Assembly: GCA_024693165.1 (NCBI GenBank)
Contig: JAILLM010000113.1
Coordinates: 1 to 10,293 of the forward strand
Origin: Bacilli bacterium
GTDB taxonomy: Bacteria; Bacillota_I; Bacilli_A; RF39; UBA660
Length of the DNA: 10,293 bases
Direction: 5' to 3'
The first letter of the stretch is position 1. Every line of letters begins with the position of its first letter. The notes below the pieces were generated by a model. It was not told where the DNA came from. It searched no databases and saw only the letters and a list, made by a program, of their open reading frames with translations. Shown here one piece after another: positions 1-6,844 of the stretch. The translations under genes were made by a program, and so were the position numbers.

Positions 1-156
1 GATAAGTGGATTTAAAAATCCTTTAACTGTTAAATTATCTACTTTAAAAGTGTTTAAATAAATACCTACTAATACAAATGGTAAAAGAGATACTATTCTA
101 ACTAATGAAATAGTAAAAATAGATATTTTACTTCTTATAAAAACTGTATTATTCAT
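1..156 (-). CDS. rnfD: RnfD, membrane subunit of the Rnf electron-transport complex (N-terminal part only)
   Basis: The first 52 residues of a membrane protein are visible; the gene runs off the low end of the window. They begin MNNTVFIRSK and lead into a hydrophobic helix (about residues 11-32). RnfD/NqrB proteins are integral subunits that carry covalently bound flavin and help couple electron transfer to ion pumping. The call rests mainly on position directly after rnfC, since rnfC-rnfD order is common in Rnf operons; so little sequence alone would not prove it. The ATG at 156 overlaps the last codons of rnfC by 8 bases. I chose it over the ATG at 162 because it sits about 6 bases after the AGGTGAT ribosome-binding sequence, while the other lies almost on top of it. 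Translation is probably coupled to rnfC. Confidence 0.6.
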   Translation of the reverse strand, partial: MNNTVFIRSKISIFTISLVRIVSLLPFVLVGIYLNTFKVDNLTVKGFLNPLI

Positions 157-1312
157 GATCATCACCTAAATACTTTTTAAAATTAATCAAAGATGGACAC
201 ACATAAGTACATGCACCACAGTGAATACACTTACTCTTATCACCTTTACCAGATTTAATTAATTTTGGATTTAACCCAGCTGGACACTTAAACATACAAA
301 GTCCACAATTAATACACTTTTTCTCTTTTCTTGTATCTTTAGTATTTAAGAAAATACTTCTTGTATTTCTAGTTACAATATTATTAAGTTCAGATAATAC
401 TATTCCATTTATCAAACCATTTTCAACTACTAAATATTTATCATTAGTAATCTCAATATTGTTTTTTATTATATCCCCTATCTTAGTTCCATACTTGACT
501 GAAATAACTTTATATTCTTCAATACAGTTACCACCAATAGTAATTAACTTTTCATTTACTGGTTGATCTTTTTTAAGAACCTTATAAATATTTAAAACAT
601 CTTCACATGTTAAATAATTATATTTCCATTTAAGTTCTTTCTTTGTAAGTAATCTACTAATAAGAACGCTTTCGTATCCTAATGGATAAGAATCATCTAA
701 TACTTTTAATTTAACATTAGGATAAGTACCAATGTTAGAAGTTAAATTATAAACTACTTCTGAATCACCATTAGTTACACAAAAATAAGTTTTTTCAAAA
801 TGAAATATATTAATTAAAGCATCTACTGTTTCTAATATTTTAGACGAATAATTATTAATAATAAAAGTATTATTTCTTTCAAAAGGATCTACTTCAATTC
901 CACTTATAACTAATGTTTTGGCAAGCGGATTAATAGGAATATCAAGTACATTATATTTATTAATTAAATCAAGCACTTTCTCTACCTTTAAATCATCAAT
1001 ATATTTAGTAGCATACTTTTTCTTTTTAACTTCTTCTTTAAAATTGTTTTCTATAACCATTGCTTTAACTGGTTCATTATCAATATAAATGTCATCATCT
1101 AATCTTTTTATAACTCCAGAAATCGGAGAATAAATATCATATTCTTTTCCTTTAAGTAAAAGTTCATCCTTAAGTACACTTAAATCTTCACTTTTAGTTA
1201 ACTTCATACCTTTAATTAAAGGAATATAAATATTATCAGGATTATAAAATAGATTAATATTTCTATCTACATTAATATTCTTAGCTTGAACTACTTCTAG
1301 ATTATTATTCAT
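149..1312 (-). CDS. rnfC: RnfC-like electron-transport complex subunit with two [4Fe-4S] clusters (divergent)
   Basis: RnfC is the peripheral subunit that in classical Rnf complexes takes electrons from or gives them to NAD(H) through FMN and iron-sulfur clusters. This protein has 387 residues, short for the family. An N-terminal barrel-sandwich segment (about 20-75, with YSPISGVI) comes first. A Nuo51-like core follows, with SGIEVDPF in place of the usual NGAECEPY and YPLGYES in place of the usual YPQG motif. Then an SLBB-like stretch (KLITIGGN...GDII) and two ferredoxin motifs: C333, C336, C339, C343 and C362, C365, C368, C372. The glycine-rich FMN loop (GGAGFPT in classical RnfC) is not visible. 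The start at 1312 follows AAGGAG by 6 bases; a longer in-frame start at 1345 would run back into nfo. It lies 1 base after nfo and overlaps rnfD by 8 bases, so operon membership is likely. Confidence 0.82.
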   Translation of the reverse strand: MNNNLEVVQAKNINVDRNINLFYNPDNIYIPLIKGMKLTKSEDLSVLKDELLLKGKEYDIYSPISGVIKRLDDDIYIDNEPVKAMVIENNFKEEVKKKKYATKYIDDLKVEKVLDLINKYNVLDIPINPLAKTLVISGIEVDPFERNNTFIINNYSSKILETVDALINIFHFEKTYFCVTNGDSEVVYNLTSNIGTYPNVKLKVLDDSYPLGYESVLISRLLTKKELKWKYNYLTCEDVLNIYKVLKKDQPVNEKLITIGGNCIEEYKVISVKYGTKIGDIIKNNIEITNDKYLVVENGLINGIVLSELNNIVTRNTRSIFLNTKDTRKEKKCINCGLCMFKCPAGLNPKLIKSGKGDKSKCIHCGACTYVCPSLINFKKYLGDDHE

Positions 1313-1313
1313 A

Positions 1314-2207
1314 TTATTCTCCTTTATAATATTTATAAGCATCACTATATAAATTTTTATTAAATTCTTTATTCTTAATCATTTCAATTTCAAATTTATA
1401 TGGTGGTATTTCTTTATCAATATATGGAGTTTCTAAAATCTTAGGAATATCTTCTAATCTCTTATTATAAATAACACTTAATAGATTATCGAAACCAATT
1501 GTTCCAAATCCAAGATTTTCATGTCTATCTTTATGAGATCCGAATTCATTTTTAGAATCATTTACATGAACACATTTAATTTTGTCTATACCTATCTTTT
1601 TATCGAATTCATCTAAGAATTCATCAAAATTAGATATATCAATACCAGCATCATTTAAATGACAAGTATCTAAACAAACTCCAATATTCTTTTTATTATT
1701 TACACCTTCAATGATAGTTTTAATTTCATCAATCGAACCAATCTCAGTTCCTTTAAGAGCCATTGTTTCAAGTAATATAACAATCTTATCATCATCAATT
1801 AAAACATTATTTAATCCTTTAATAATATTACCAATTGCATAATTTCTATCTAAACCTACACTTGAACCTGGATGTAAAACCATATACTTAACTCCAAGTG
1901 TATTACATCTATTTATTTCTTGTCTTAAAAAGTTGCAAGCAAATTCCCACTTAGTAATATCAGTATTATTAGCAAGATTAATAATATATGGAGCATGTAC
2001 AATTACATTTTCTAGCTTCATATTATTATCTTGCATTAACTTTAAACCTTCATATGTTTTTAAATCATCAATAGCACTTCTTTGAGTATTTTGAGGTGCA
2101 CCTGTGTAAAACATAAATGCATTAGCACCATAAGAAAGTGTTTCCTCAACACTTCCAAGTAAACCAGAATCACTTTTAAATGAAACATGACTTCCTATAA
2201 ATAACAT
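1314..2207 (-). CDS. nfo: Endonuclease IV (AP endonuclease), base-excision DNA repair
   Basis: A 297-residue protein, of normal length for endonuclease IV, which cuts the DNA backbone 5' of abasic sites and removes 3' blocking groups. It is a TIM-barrel enzyme with three zinc ions. All nine expected metal ligands can be found: H71 (VHAPY), H112 (LHPGSS), E147 (LLETM), D180 and H183 (CLDTCH), H214 (VHVNDS), D227 and H229 (DRH), and E259 (ILETPY). It opens with the family signature IGSHVS. The start at 2207 was chosen because AAGGTGAT ends about 6 bases upstream; the earlier GTG at 2216 is part of that ribosome-binding sequence, and ATG 2210 is the alternative. It has its own extended -10 promoter and runs directly into rnfC with one base between, so it leads the nfo-rnfC-rnfD unit. 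Confidence 0.95.
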   Translation of the reverse strand: MLFIGSHVSFKSDSGLLGSVEETLSYGANAFMFYTGAPQNTQRSAIDDLKTYEGLKLMQDNNMKLENVIVHAPYIINLANNTDITKWEFACNFLRQEINRCNTLGVKYMVLHPGSSVGLDRNYAIGNIIKGLNNVLIDDDKIVILLETMALKGTEIGSIDEIKTIIEGVNNKKNIGVCLDTCHLNDAGIDISNFDEFLDEFDKKIGIDKIKCVHVNDSKNEFGSHKDRHENLGFGTIGFDNLLSVIYNKRLEDIPKILETPYIDKEIPPYKFEIEMIKNKEFNKNLYSDAYKYYKGE

Positions 2208-2224
2208 CATTATCACCTTATAAA

Positions 2225-2235
2225 ATTATAACATA
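2225..2235 (-). promoter_or_regulatory. Extended -10 promoter for nfo-rnfC-rnfD
   Basis: On the minus strand this reads TATGTTATAAT, a consensus extended -10 element (TRTGN-TATAAT), with no good -35 hexamer 16-18 bases upstream. It follows directly after the U-tract of the pilin-1 terminator. Transcription would start about 7 bases further, near 2218, almost at the ribosome-binding sequence AAGGTGAT, so the leader is very short. The same 11 bases precede parC. Confidence 0.72.
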
Positions 2236-2264
2236 AAAAAAGAATGATTTATATCATTCTTTTT
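2235..2264 (-). terminator. Rho-independent terminator of pilin gene 1
   Basis: A 12-bp hairpin (core AGAATGAT / ATCATTCT, loop of 4 bases at 2249-2252) lies about 20 bases after the pilin-1 stop. On the minus strand it is followed by seven U residues. The stem is nearly identical to the one after pilin gene 2. Confidence 0.88.
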
Positions 2265-2284
2265 CAACTATAAACTTAGAAAAA

Positions 2285-2833
2285 TTAGTCAGCCCATGTA
2301 ACATGTGCAGCTGTTAAAGTTTTTGCAGTTTCACCTGAAGCAAGTGCAGCTAAATTATAATTTGATGCACCACCATTTTTTAATGCAAAGTTTTCACCGT
2401 TTGCAGTATAGTTAATGAATCCATCATCATCATTAGTATGATAGTTTCCATCTTGAAGTCTTACAAGAATGTTGATTTTAGAATTCATACCATCACCAGG
2501 ACAAACAACAACTGTACCTGTATAAGAACCAACTGAAGATAAACCTAAACCTGTAGCAACGTCATATCCTTTACAATTACGTTCCTTACCAGCACTATCA
2601 GTAACTTTAGCTGGGATAGCTTTACCTTGTCCAGCACCTGCTAAAGTAGTATCACTTAAATAGCTGTTTTGAGCTGCAGTGTATACTTTAGTAACATACT
2701 CCTTGAAAGTTTTTTGTCTTGCAGATTGCATTGTTTGTAATACTGCAGGGATAGCAATAATCATAATGATAGCTAAAATTACGATAACTGCTAATAATTC
2801 TACTAATGTGAAACCTTTATTTGTCTTTTTCAT
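2285..2833 (-). CDS. Type IV pilin-like / pseudopilin protein, tandem copy 1
   Basis: A 182-residue prepilin with a class III-like leader MKKTNKG, processing site between G7 and F8, then FTLVELL with the conserved Glu at position 5 of the mature protein (E12). The hydrophobic helix spans about residues 8-31, followed by an amphipathic helix to about 60. The C-terminal domain carries two cysteines (C87, C111) that could form a disulfide. Such proteins are cut and methylated by a prepilin peptidase and assembled into fibres or a secretion/competence pseudopilus; no assembly genes are in the window, so the machine is unknown. It starts at ATG 2833 after GGAAGGAGA. It is flanked by its own promoter and terminator and is almost identical to its upstream neighbour for the first 68 residues (only T4S differs), then diverges. 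Confidence 0.88.
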   Translation of the reverse strand: MKKTNKGFTLVELLAVIVILAIIMIIAIPAVLQTMQSARQKTFKEYVTKVYTAAQNSYLSDTTLAGAGQGKAIPAKVTDSAGKERNCKGYDVATGLGLSSVGSYTGTVVVCPGDGMNSKINILVRLQDGNYHTNDDDGFINYTANGENFALKNGGASNYNLAALASGETAKTLTAAHVTWAD

Positions 2834-2870
2834 TTTTCTTTCTCCTTCCCTATCATAATTAAATTATATA
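2630..2870 (-). repeat. Tandem duplication unit, copy 1 (promoter core to pilin codon 68)
   Basis: This 241-base stretch aligns without gaps to 3394-3634. It covers the -10 region, leader, ribosome-binding site and codons 1-68. The encoded proteins differ at one residue, and most base changes appear to be at synonymous positions. Beyond codon 68 the two genes diverge and carry small insertions and deletions. Confidence 0.85.
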
Positions 2871-2891
2871 ATTACGTTTTTTCAAAATCAA
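2863..2891 (-). promoter_or_regulatory. Promoter of pilin gene 1
   Basis: TTGATT (2891-2886), 17-base spacer, TATAAT (2868-2863) on the minus strand. The leader to the ATG at 2833 would be about 22 bases and includes GGAAGGAGA. The pilin-2 gene has the same -35, -10, spacing and distance to the start codon. Upstream DNA (2892-2990) is very AT-rich and could act as an UP element. Confidence 0.78.
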
Positions 2892-2991
2892 TATGTTTTT
2901 TTATTCATTTACATAATATTTATTTTTAAAAATATTGTTTACTCTATATAATTAATATCACAATACTTTATTAAAAAAACTAATTATTTAC

Positions 2992-3021
2992 AAAAAAAGA
3001 ATGATTTAAATCATTCTTTTT
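2992..3021 (-). terminator. Rho-independent terminator of pilin gene 2
   Basis: A perfect inverted repeat with 14-base arms (2994-3007 and 3008-3021) whose central bases form the loop, followed on the minus strand by a run of seven U. It lies about 20 bases after the pilin-2 stop and shares the AAAGAATGAT stem with the pilin-1 terminator, so the terminator was probably duplicated with the gene. Confidence 0.88.
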
Positions 3022-3042
3022 GTTTATAAACTTTAAGATCAA

Positions 3043-3597
3043 TTAGTTAGCAAAAACTACTGCATTAGCTAAAGTGAATTTTCTATTTGCTGTCTCAGTT
3101 GATGAAGTAAAGCCTAATTCATAACTTGAACCAACGCCATTTTTTAATTCAAAGTTTTCACCTTTTGAAGTATAGTTAACCCATCCATTAGTATTGTAGT
3201 TACCATCTTGAAGTCTAACTAAGATATTAATTTTACCATTCATATCATTACTTGGACAAACTAATACTGCACCAGTATAAGAACCAACTGAACTTAATCC
3301 TAATCCAGTAGCAACATCATAACCAACACAAGTACGTACTTCAGCTGGAGATTTAGTATCAGTAACTTCAATAGAATCAACACCTTTACCATTACCAGCA
3401 CCTGCTAAAGTAGTATCACTTAAATAGCTATTTTGAGCTGCTGTGTATACTTTAGTAACATACTCCTTGAAAGTTTTTTGTCTAGCAGATTGCATTGTTT
3501 GTAATACTGCTGGGATTGCGATAATCATAATGATAGCTAAAATTACGATTACTGCTAATAATTCTACTAATGTGAAACCTTTATTTGACTTTTTCAT
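3043..3597 (-). CDS. Type IV pilin-like / pseudopilin protein, tandem copy 2
   Basis: A 184-residue prepilin with leader MKKSNKG, cleavage expected between G7 and F8, E12 as the conserved Glu5, and the same hydrophobic helix as copy 1. The C-terminal domain has cysteines C90 and C114 at positions matching C87 and C111 of copy 1. Both copies share blocks such as GYDVATGLGLSSVGSYTG and INILVRLQDGNY. The region after residue 68 and the last 40 residues differ most. It has its own promoter (3655-3627) and terminator, so the two copies can be expressed independently. The start at ATG 3597 follows GGAAGGAGA. It is the upstream of the two copies; which is ancestral cannot be told. Role as major pilin, minor pilin or pseudopilin is open. 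Confidence 0.88.
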   Translation of the reverse strand: MKKSNKGFTLVELLAVIVILAIIMIIAIPAVLQTMQSARQKTFKEYVTKVYTAAQNSYLSDTTLAGAGNGKGVDSIEVTDTKSPAEVRTCVGYDVATGLGLSSVGSYTGAVLVCPSNDMNGKINILVRLQDGNYNTNGWVNYTSKGENFELKNGVGSSYELGFTSSTETANRKFTLANAVVFAN

Positions 3598-3634
3598 GAT
3601 TCTTTCTCCTTCCTTATCATAACTTAATTATATA
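3394..3634 (-). repeat. Tandem duplication unit, copy 2 (promoter core to pilin codon 68)
   Basis: Gap-free partner of 2630-2870, with nearly identical bases through the -10 region, leader and first 68 codons of the pilin gene. Confidence 0.85.
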
Positions 3635-3655
3635 ATTATGATTTTTATTAATCAA
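3627..3655 (-). promoter_or_regulatory. Promoter of pilin gene 2
   Basis: TTGATT (3655-3650), 17-base spacer, TATAAT (3632-3627) on the minus strand, at the same distance from the start codon as in copy 1. It starts 14 bases after the stop codon of the cadherin-like gene, with no convincing terminator between, so some read-through from that gene is possible. Confidence 0.78.
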
Positions 3656-3668
3656 TATTTTTATAAAT

Positions 3669-4202
3669 TTAATTTACATAATTTTGAGTGCCAATATTTT
3701 TCTTTTCTTTTTTAGTTATTTTTATTATTCCCTTTTTCCATAATATATATAGAACTAATGCTGTTATAGCAAGTATTAAAATTATAATAATTAGTACTAT
3801 CAATATTGTGTAAAGTAACTTAGAATTTGAATATCTAAGCGTAAACTTATAATCTCTTTTAGTTCCATCTTGTGCAGTTACAGTAACAATTACAACAGAT
3901 CCATTTGTTAAATTATCAGTTTGATCTACACTTACATTTGAATATAAAGAACCTGTTCTATAAGTAAGTTTTACACTATCAGTCTTTGGAGGTGCAATAA
4001 TATCATATTCATACACATTAGGATCAAATGCTGGACTTAATTCATAATCATATACAAATAAGTATCTAATCGAAGTGTTATTCTTAGCAGTTGGAGATAA
4101 ATTCTCACCCCTACTTGGTACTCCTGCATTAATTATTGAAAATCCAATAAAAAATGTAAAAACAATAGTAATAAATAAAGCAATATTCTTAAAGTATTTC
4201 AT
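3669..4202 (-). CDS. Membrane-anchored surface protein with cadherin-like beta-sandwich domain
   Basis: A 177-residue protein with three parts. Residues 1-26 form a signal peptide (charged start, hydrophobic core, likely cut after INA). Residues about 44-123 resemble the bacterial cadherin-like beta-sandwich domain (PF12733-type), with the pattern LSPAFDPNVYEYDI at its start and VTVTAQDGTKRDYKFTL at its end. Residues 129-154 are a long hydrophobic membrane helix, followed by a lysine-rich cytoplasmic tail. It should therefore be a single-pass surface protein with the domain outside. The function is unknown; such domains often occur in surface and adhesion proteins. The start at 4202 follows AGGTGAT, and the gene has a near-consensus promoter. 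It directly precedes the two pilin genes on the same strand, but no functional link is shown. Confidence 0.75.
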   Translation of the reverse strand: MKYFKNIALFITIVFTFFIGFSIINAGVPSRGENLSPTAKNNTSIRYLFVYDYELSPAFDPNVYEYDIIAPPKTDSVKLTYRTGSLYSNVSVDQTDNLTNGSVVIVTVTAQDGTKRDYKFTLRYSNSKLLYTILIVLIIIILILAITALVLYILWKKGIIKITKKEKKNIGTQNYVN

Positions 4203-4225
4203 TTTATCACCTATTCTTCTATTAA

Positions 4226-4254
4226 ATTATAAGGAAATTAGTATATTTTTTCAA
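4226..4254 (-). promoter_or_regulatory. Promoter of the cadherin-like protein gene
   Basis: TTGAAA (4254-4249), 17-base spacer, TATAAT (4231-4226) on the minus strand; a near-consensus vegetative promoter lying between the parC terminator and the start codon at 4202. Confidence 0.82.
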
Positions 4255-4255
4255 T

Positions 4256-4291
4256 AAAAAAGAAGAATTTAATTAAATCTTAAATTCTTCT
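4256..4291 (-). terminator. Rho-independent terminator of parC, overlapping its stop codon
   Basis: Stem arms GAAGAATTTA (4262-4271) and TAAATTCTTC (4281-4290), extended by one A-T pair, with a 9-base loop; six U follow on the minus strand. The parC stop codon (4275-4273) is in the loop, so the hairpin is made partly of coding sequence. Confidence 0.85.
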
Positions 4292-6783
4292 ATGAAAGAT
4301 TGTTGAATCTCTTTTTTAGTAGGTTCTTTTGTCTTTACTGGTTTAGGTTCTACTACTTCTTCAATCTTAACAGGAGTAGCAAATACAAACGCTCTTAAGA
4401 AATTCTTCTTAGATACATTTGAACCAGTAGAAGTTAAATCCATAATTGAAATAGCAGTATTCTTTAGTACTTCAATATCTTCTAAAAGTTGTAAACCAAT
4501 TTCATCTTTTTGGTTAGCAATAAATGCTGTAACTATTTCATATTTAGTAGTCTTTACTTTTTTCATTAAAGTACCACCACGTTTAGCTCTACTTAAAGTT
4601 TGTAGATCACTAATCTTAATACGTTTAGCAGTCTTTTGGTTTGTAAATATATCTAAATAATCATCAGTTTCTTTATAACCCATTGCACTTACAACAGCAT
4701 CACCATCATGTAAAGCAATACCTTTAACACCGCTTGATTTAGTAGATGCTAGTGGAATTTCATTATTTAAATAACTTAAATAATATCCATCTCTTGTTAC
4801 AAGTAATACTTTATCATCTTCAAGACAAGCAGATACTAATGAATCCCCATCTTTTAACTTCATTGCTGTATAAGCTTTATTATAACGAGATACTACGAAA
4901 TCTTTTAAGTTAGTACGTTTAACCATACCAAGTTCTGTAGTCATTAAAATATTAGGATTATCATTATTTTCATCAATAATATATGAAGCAACAATTTCAT
5001 CATTAGGATCCATTGTTACAATATTAGAAATATGTTTTCCTAAATCTTTCCACTTAGAATTTGGAAGTAAGTTAACAGGAACATATAAGTAATATCCCAT
5101 CTTAGTAATGACAAGTAACTTAGTTAGTGTTGTAGTTTCATAAAGATTAATTACATAGTCACCATTCTTAAGTCCAGTTTCTTCACCATTAGCTGCTGTA
5201 TAACTCTTAAGCGGTACTCTCTTAACATAGCCTTGTTTAGTAGATACTACCATTACATTTTCTTTTTGAATTAAATCATTTTGATCAATTGTAATGTTAG
5301 TAACTTCATCAACTATTTCAGTCTTTCTTGGAGTTGCATAAGTTTTCTTAATTTGTCTTAATTCAGCTTTAATATATGAATCAAGTTTTTCTGGATTATT
5401 AATTATTTCTTCTAAAGCAGCAATTACTTTTCTTAAGTTTTCTAGCTTTTCTTGTAAATCTACAATATCAGTATTAGTAAGTCTATATAATTGTAATGTA
5501 ACAATTGCAACTGCTTGATCTTTAGTGAATCCAAATTTATCAACTAAGTTATTTTCAGCATCATTCTTATTTTTACTTGCTCTGATTGTAGCAATAACTT
5601 CATCAAGAATAGAAATAGCTTTGATTAAACCTTCGTTAATATGAGCTTCTTTTCTAGCTACTTCTAAATCATATTCACTTTTTCTCTTTACTACTTCTCT
5701 ATCAAATTCAATATAAGCATCTAAAACACCTAAGATTCCAAGTTGTCTTGGTCTTCTATTTACAATAGTAACCATATTATAGTTATAGTTAGATTGTAAA
5801 TCAGTATTCTTCATTAAATACTTAATAATTAAATCTTTATCAGCACCTGGTTTTAAATCAATAGCAATTCTTACAAATGCATCTTTATCAGATTCATCTC
5901 TTACTTCTGCCATACCAAATACAGAATTATTTATTCTTATATCATCAATCTTTTTAACTAATTGTTGTTTATTAACATCAAAAGGAATTTCATGAATAAT
6001 AATTTGTTCTTTACCCTTAACTTTTTCATAAGTGTATTTACCTTTTACTATTACTCTTCCCTTACCTGTTTCTAAAGCGGTTCTAATTTCATCTTTACCT
6101 TCAACTACACCACCAGTAGGAAAATCAGGTCCTTTAACTATTTCAAGGATAGTATCTAATCTACAATTAGGATTATCAATTCTCTTAATAGTAGCATCAA
6201 TAATTTCTCCTAAGTTATGTGGAGGAATATTAGTTGCATAACCTGCACTAATACCAGTAGTACCATTTACAAGTAAGTTAGGAAACTTAGCTGGTAAAAC
6301 TGTTGGTTCAAGTAAAGTATCTGAATAGTTAAGTGCCATAGCAACTGTACCTTTATTAATATCTTTTAACATTTCTTCAGCAGCTTTAGCAAGTCTTGTT
6401 TCAGTATAACGCATGGCAGCAGGAGGGTCTCCATCAATAGAACCATTATTACCATCAACTTGAACAAGTGGTAAATTATTCTTCCAATCTTGAGATAAAT
6501 GAATAAGTGCATCATATACAGAAGTATCGCCATGTGGATGATATCTACCTAAAACTAAACCAACTGCATTCGCACACTTCTTAAATGGTTTATCATAAGT
6601 ATTTTTATCTGTATACATTGCATATATAATTCTTCTTTGAACAGGTTTTAATCCATCTCTTACATCAGGAATAGCTCTATCTTGAATAATATATTTAGAA
6701 TATCTTCCAAATCTATCACCCATGATTTCTTCTAATGCATAATTATGTATTTTCTCGATAACTTCAGTAGTTTCTTTTCCCAT
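4273..6783 (-). CDS. parC: DNA topoisomerase IV subunit A (ParC)
   Basis: An 836-residue type IIA topoisomerase A subunit, which cuts and rejoins both DNA strands to unlink daughter chromosomes. The N-terminal breakage-reunion domain has RDGLKPVQRRI (42-52), the quinolone-determining region YHPHGDTSVYD (81-91), and the catalytic R125-Y126 in AAMRYTE. A coiled-coil tower and a C-terminal beta-pinwheel follow; the tail is charged. I favour ParC over GyrA because the sequence follows Gram-positive GrlA/ParC closely (for example DRFGRYSKYIIQ, NNGSIDGDPPAAMRYTE, SKNKNDAENNL, LQLYRLTNTDIV) and no classical GyrA box (QRRGGKG) is present. The start at 6783 follows AAGGTGAT; an upstream in-frame GTG (6792) is part of that sequence. 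parE, usually adjacent in Firmicutes, is not next to it. Confidence 0.92.
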   Translation of the reverse strand: MGKETTEVIEKIHNYALEEIMGDRFGRYSKYIIQDRAIPDVRDGLKPVQRRIIYAMYTDKNTYDKPFKKCANAVGLVLGRYHPHGDTSVYDALIHLSQDWKNNLPLVQVDGNNGSIDGDPPAAMRYTETRLAKAAEEMLKDINKGTVAMALNYSDTLLEPTVLPAKFPNLLVNGTTGISAGYATNIPPHNLGEIIDATIKRIDNPNCRLDTILEIVKGPDFPTGGVVEGKDEIRTALETGKGRVIVKGKYTYEKVKGKEQIIIHEIPFDVNKQQLVKKIDDIRINNSVFGMAEVRDESDKDAFVRIAIDLKPGADKDLIIKYLMKNTDLQSNYNYNMVTIVNRRPRQLGILGVLDAYIEFDREVVKRKSEYDLEVARKEAHINEGLIKAISILDEVIATIRASKNKNDAENNLVDKFGFTKDQAVAIVTLQLYRLTNTDIVDLQEKLENLRKVIAALEEIINNPEKLDSYIKAELRQIKKTYATPRKTEIVDEVTNITIDQNDLIQKENVMVVSTKQGYVKRVPLKSYTAANGEETGLKNGDYVINLYETTTLTKLLVITKMGYYLYVPVNLLPNSKWKDLGKHISNIVTMDPNDEIVASYIIDENNDNPNILMTTELGMVKRTNLKDFVVSRYNKAYTAMKLKDGDSLVSACLEDDKVLLVTRDGYYLSYLNNEIPLASTKSSGVKGIALHDGDAVVSAMGYKETDDYLDIFTNQKTAKRIKISDLQTLSRAKRGGTLMKKVKTTKYEIVTAFIANQKDEIGLQLLEDIEVLKNTAISIMDLTSTGSNVSKKNFLRAFVFATPVKIEEVVEPKPVKTKEPTKKEIQQSFIEEFKI

Positions 6784-6800
6784 TGTAATCACCTTAAAGT

Positions 6801-6811
6801 ATTATAACATA
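6801..6811 (-). promoter_or_regulatory. Extended -10 promoter of parC
   Basis: Minus-strand TATGTTATAAT, identical over all 11 bases to the nfo promoter, with no correctly spaced -35 (a TTGACC lies 20 bases upstream in the terminator stem). Transcription should start near 6795-6794, at or inside the ribosome-binding sequence AAGGTGA, so the predicted leader is only about 11 bases. Confidence 0.72.
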
Positions 6812-6818
6812 AGAAAAT

Positions 6819-6844
6819 AAAAAATAGGTCAAAAACTGACCTAT
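6819..6844 (-). terminator. Rho-independent terminator of the cysteine-rich protein gene, overlapping its stop codon
   Basis: Stem ATAGGTCA (6824-6831) / TGACCTAT (6837-6844), 5-base loop, followed by six U on the minus strand. The TAG stop (6843-6841) lies in the stem. Confidence 0.85.

Noticed and set aside
2832..2856. Eight-codon upstream frame ending in a TGA that overlaps the pilin-1 start (similar frame before pilin 2)
   Set aside because: It is made of the ribosome-binding site, begins about where transcription should start, and is similar in both copies simply because the leader was duplicated.
2921..2934. Palindrome TATTTTTAAAAATA between the pilin genes
   Set aside because: It is pure A/T in very AT-rich DNA and can arise by chance; no partner site was seen.
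4075..4257. Plus-strand open frame of 60 codons
   Set aside because: It lies opposite the cadherin-like gene and its promoter, and no ribosome-binding site or family resemblance supports it.
6032..6241. Plus-strand open frame of 69 codons inside parC
   Set aside because: It is fully antisense to a conserved part of parC and shows no start signal.
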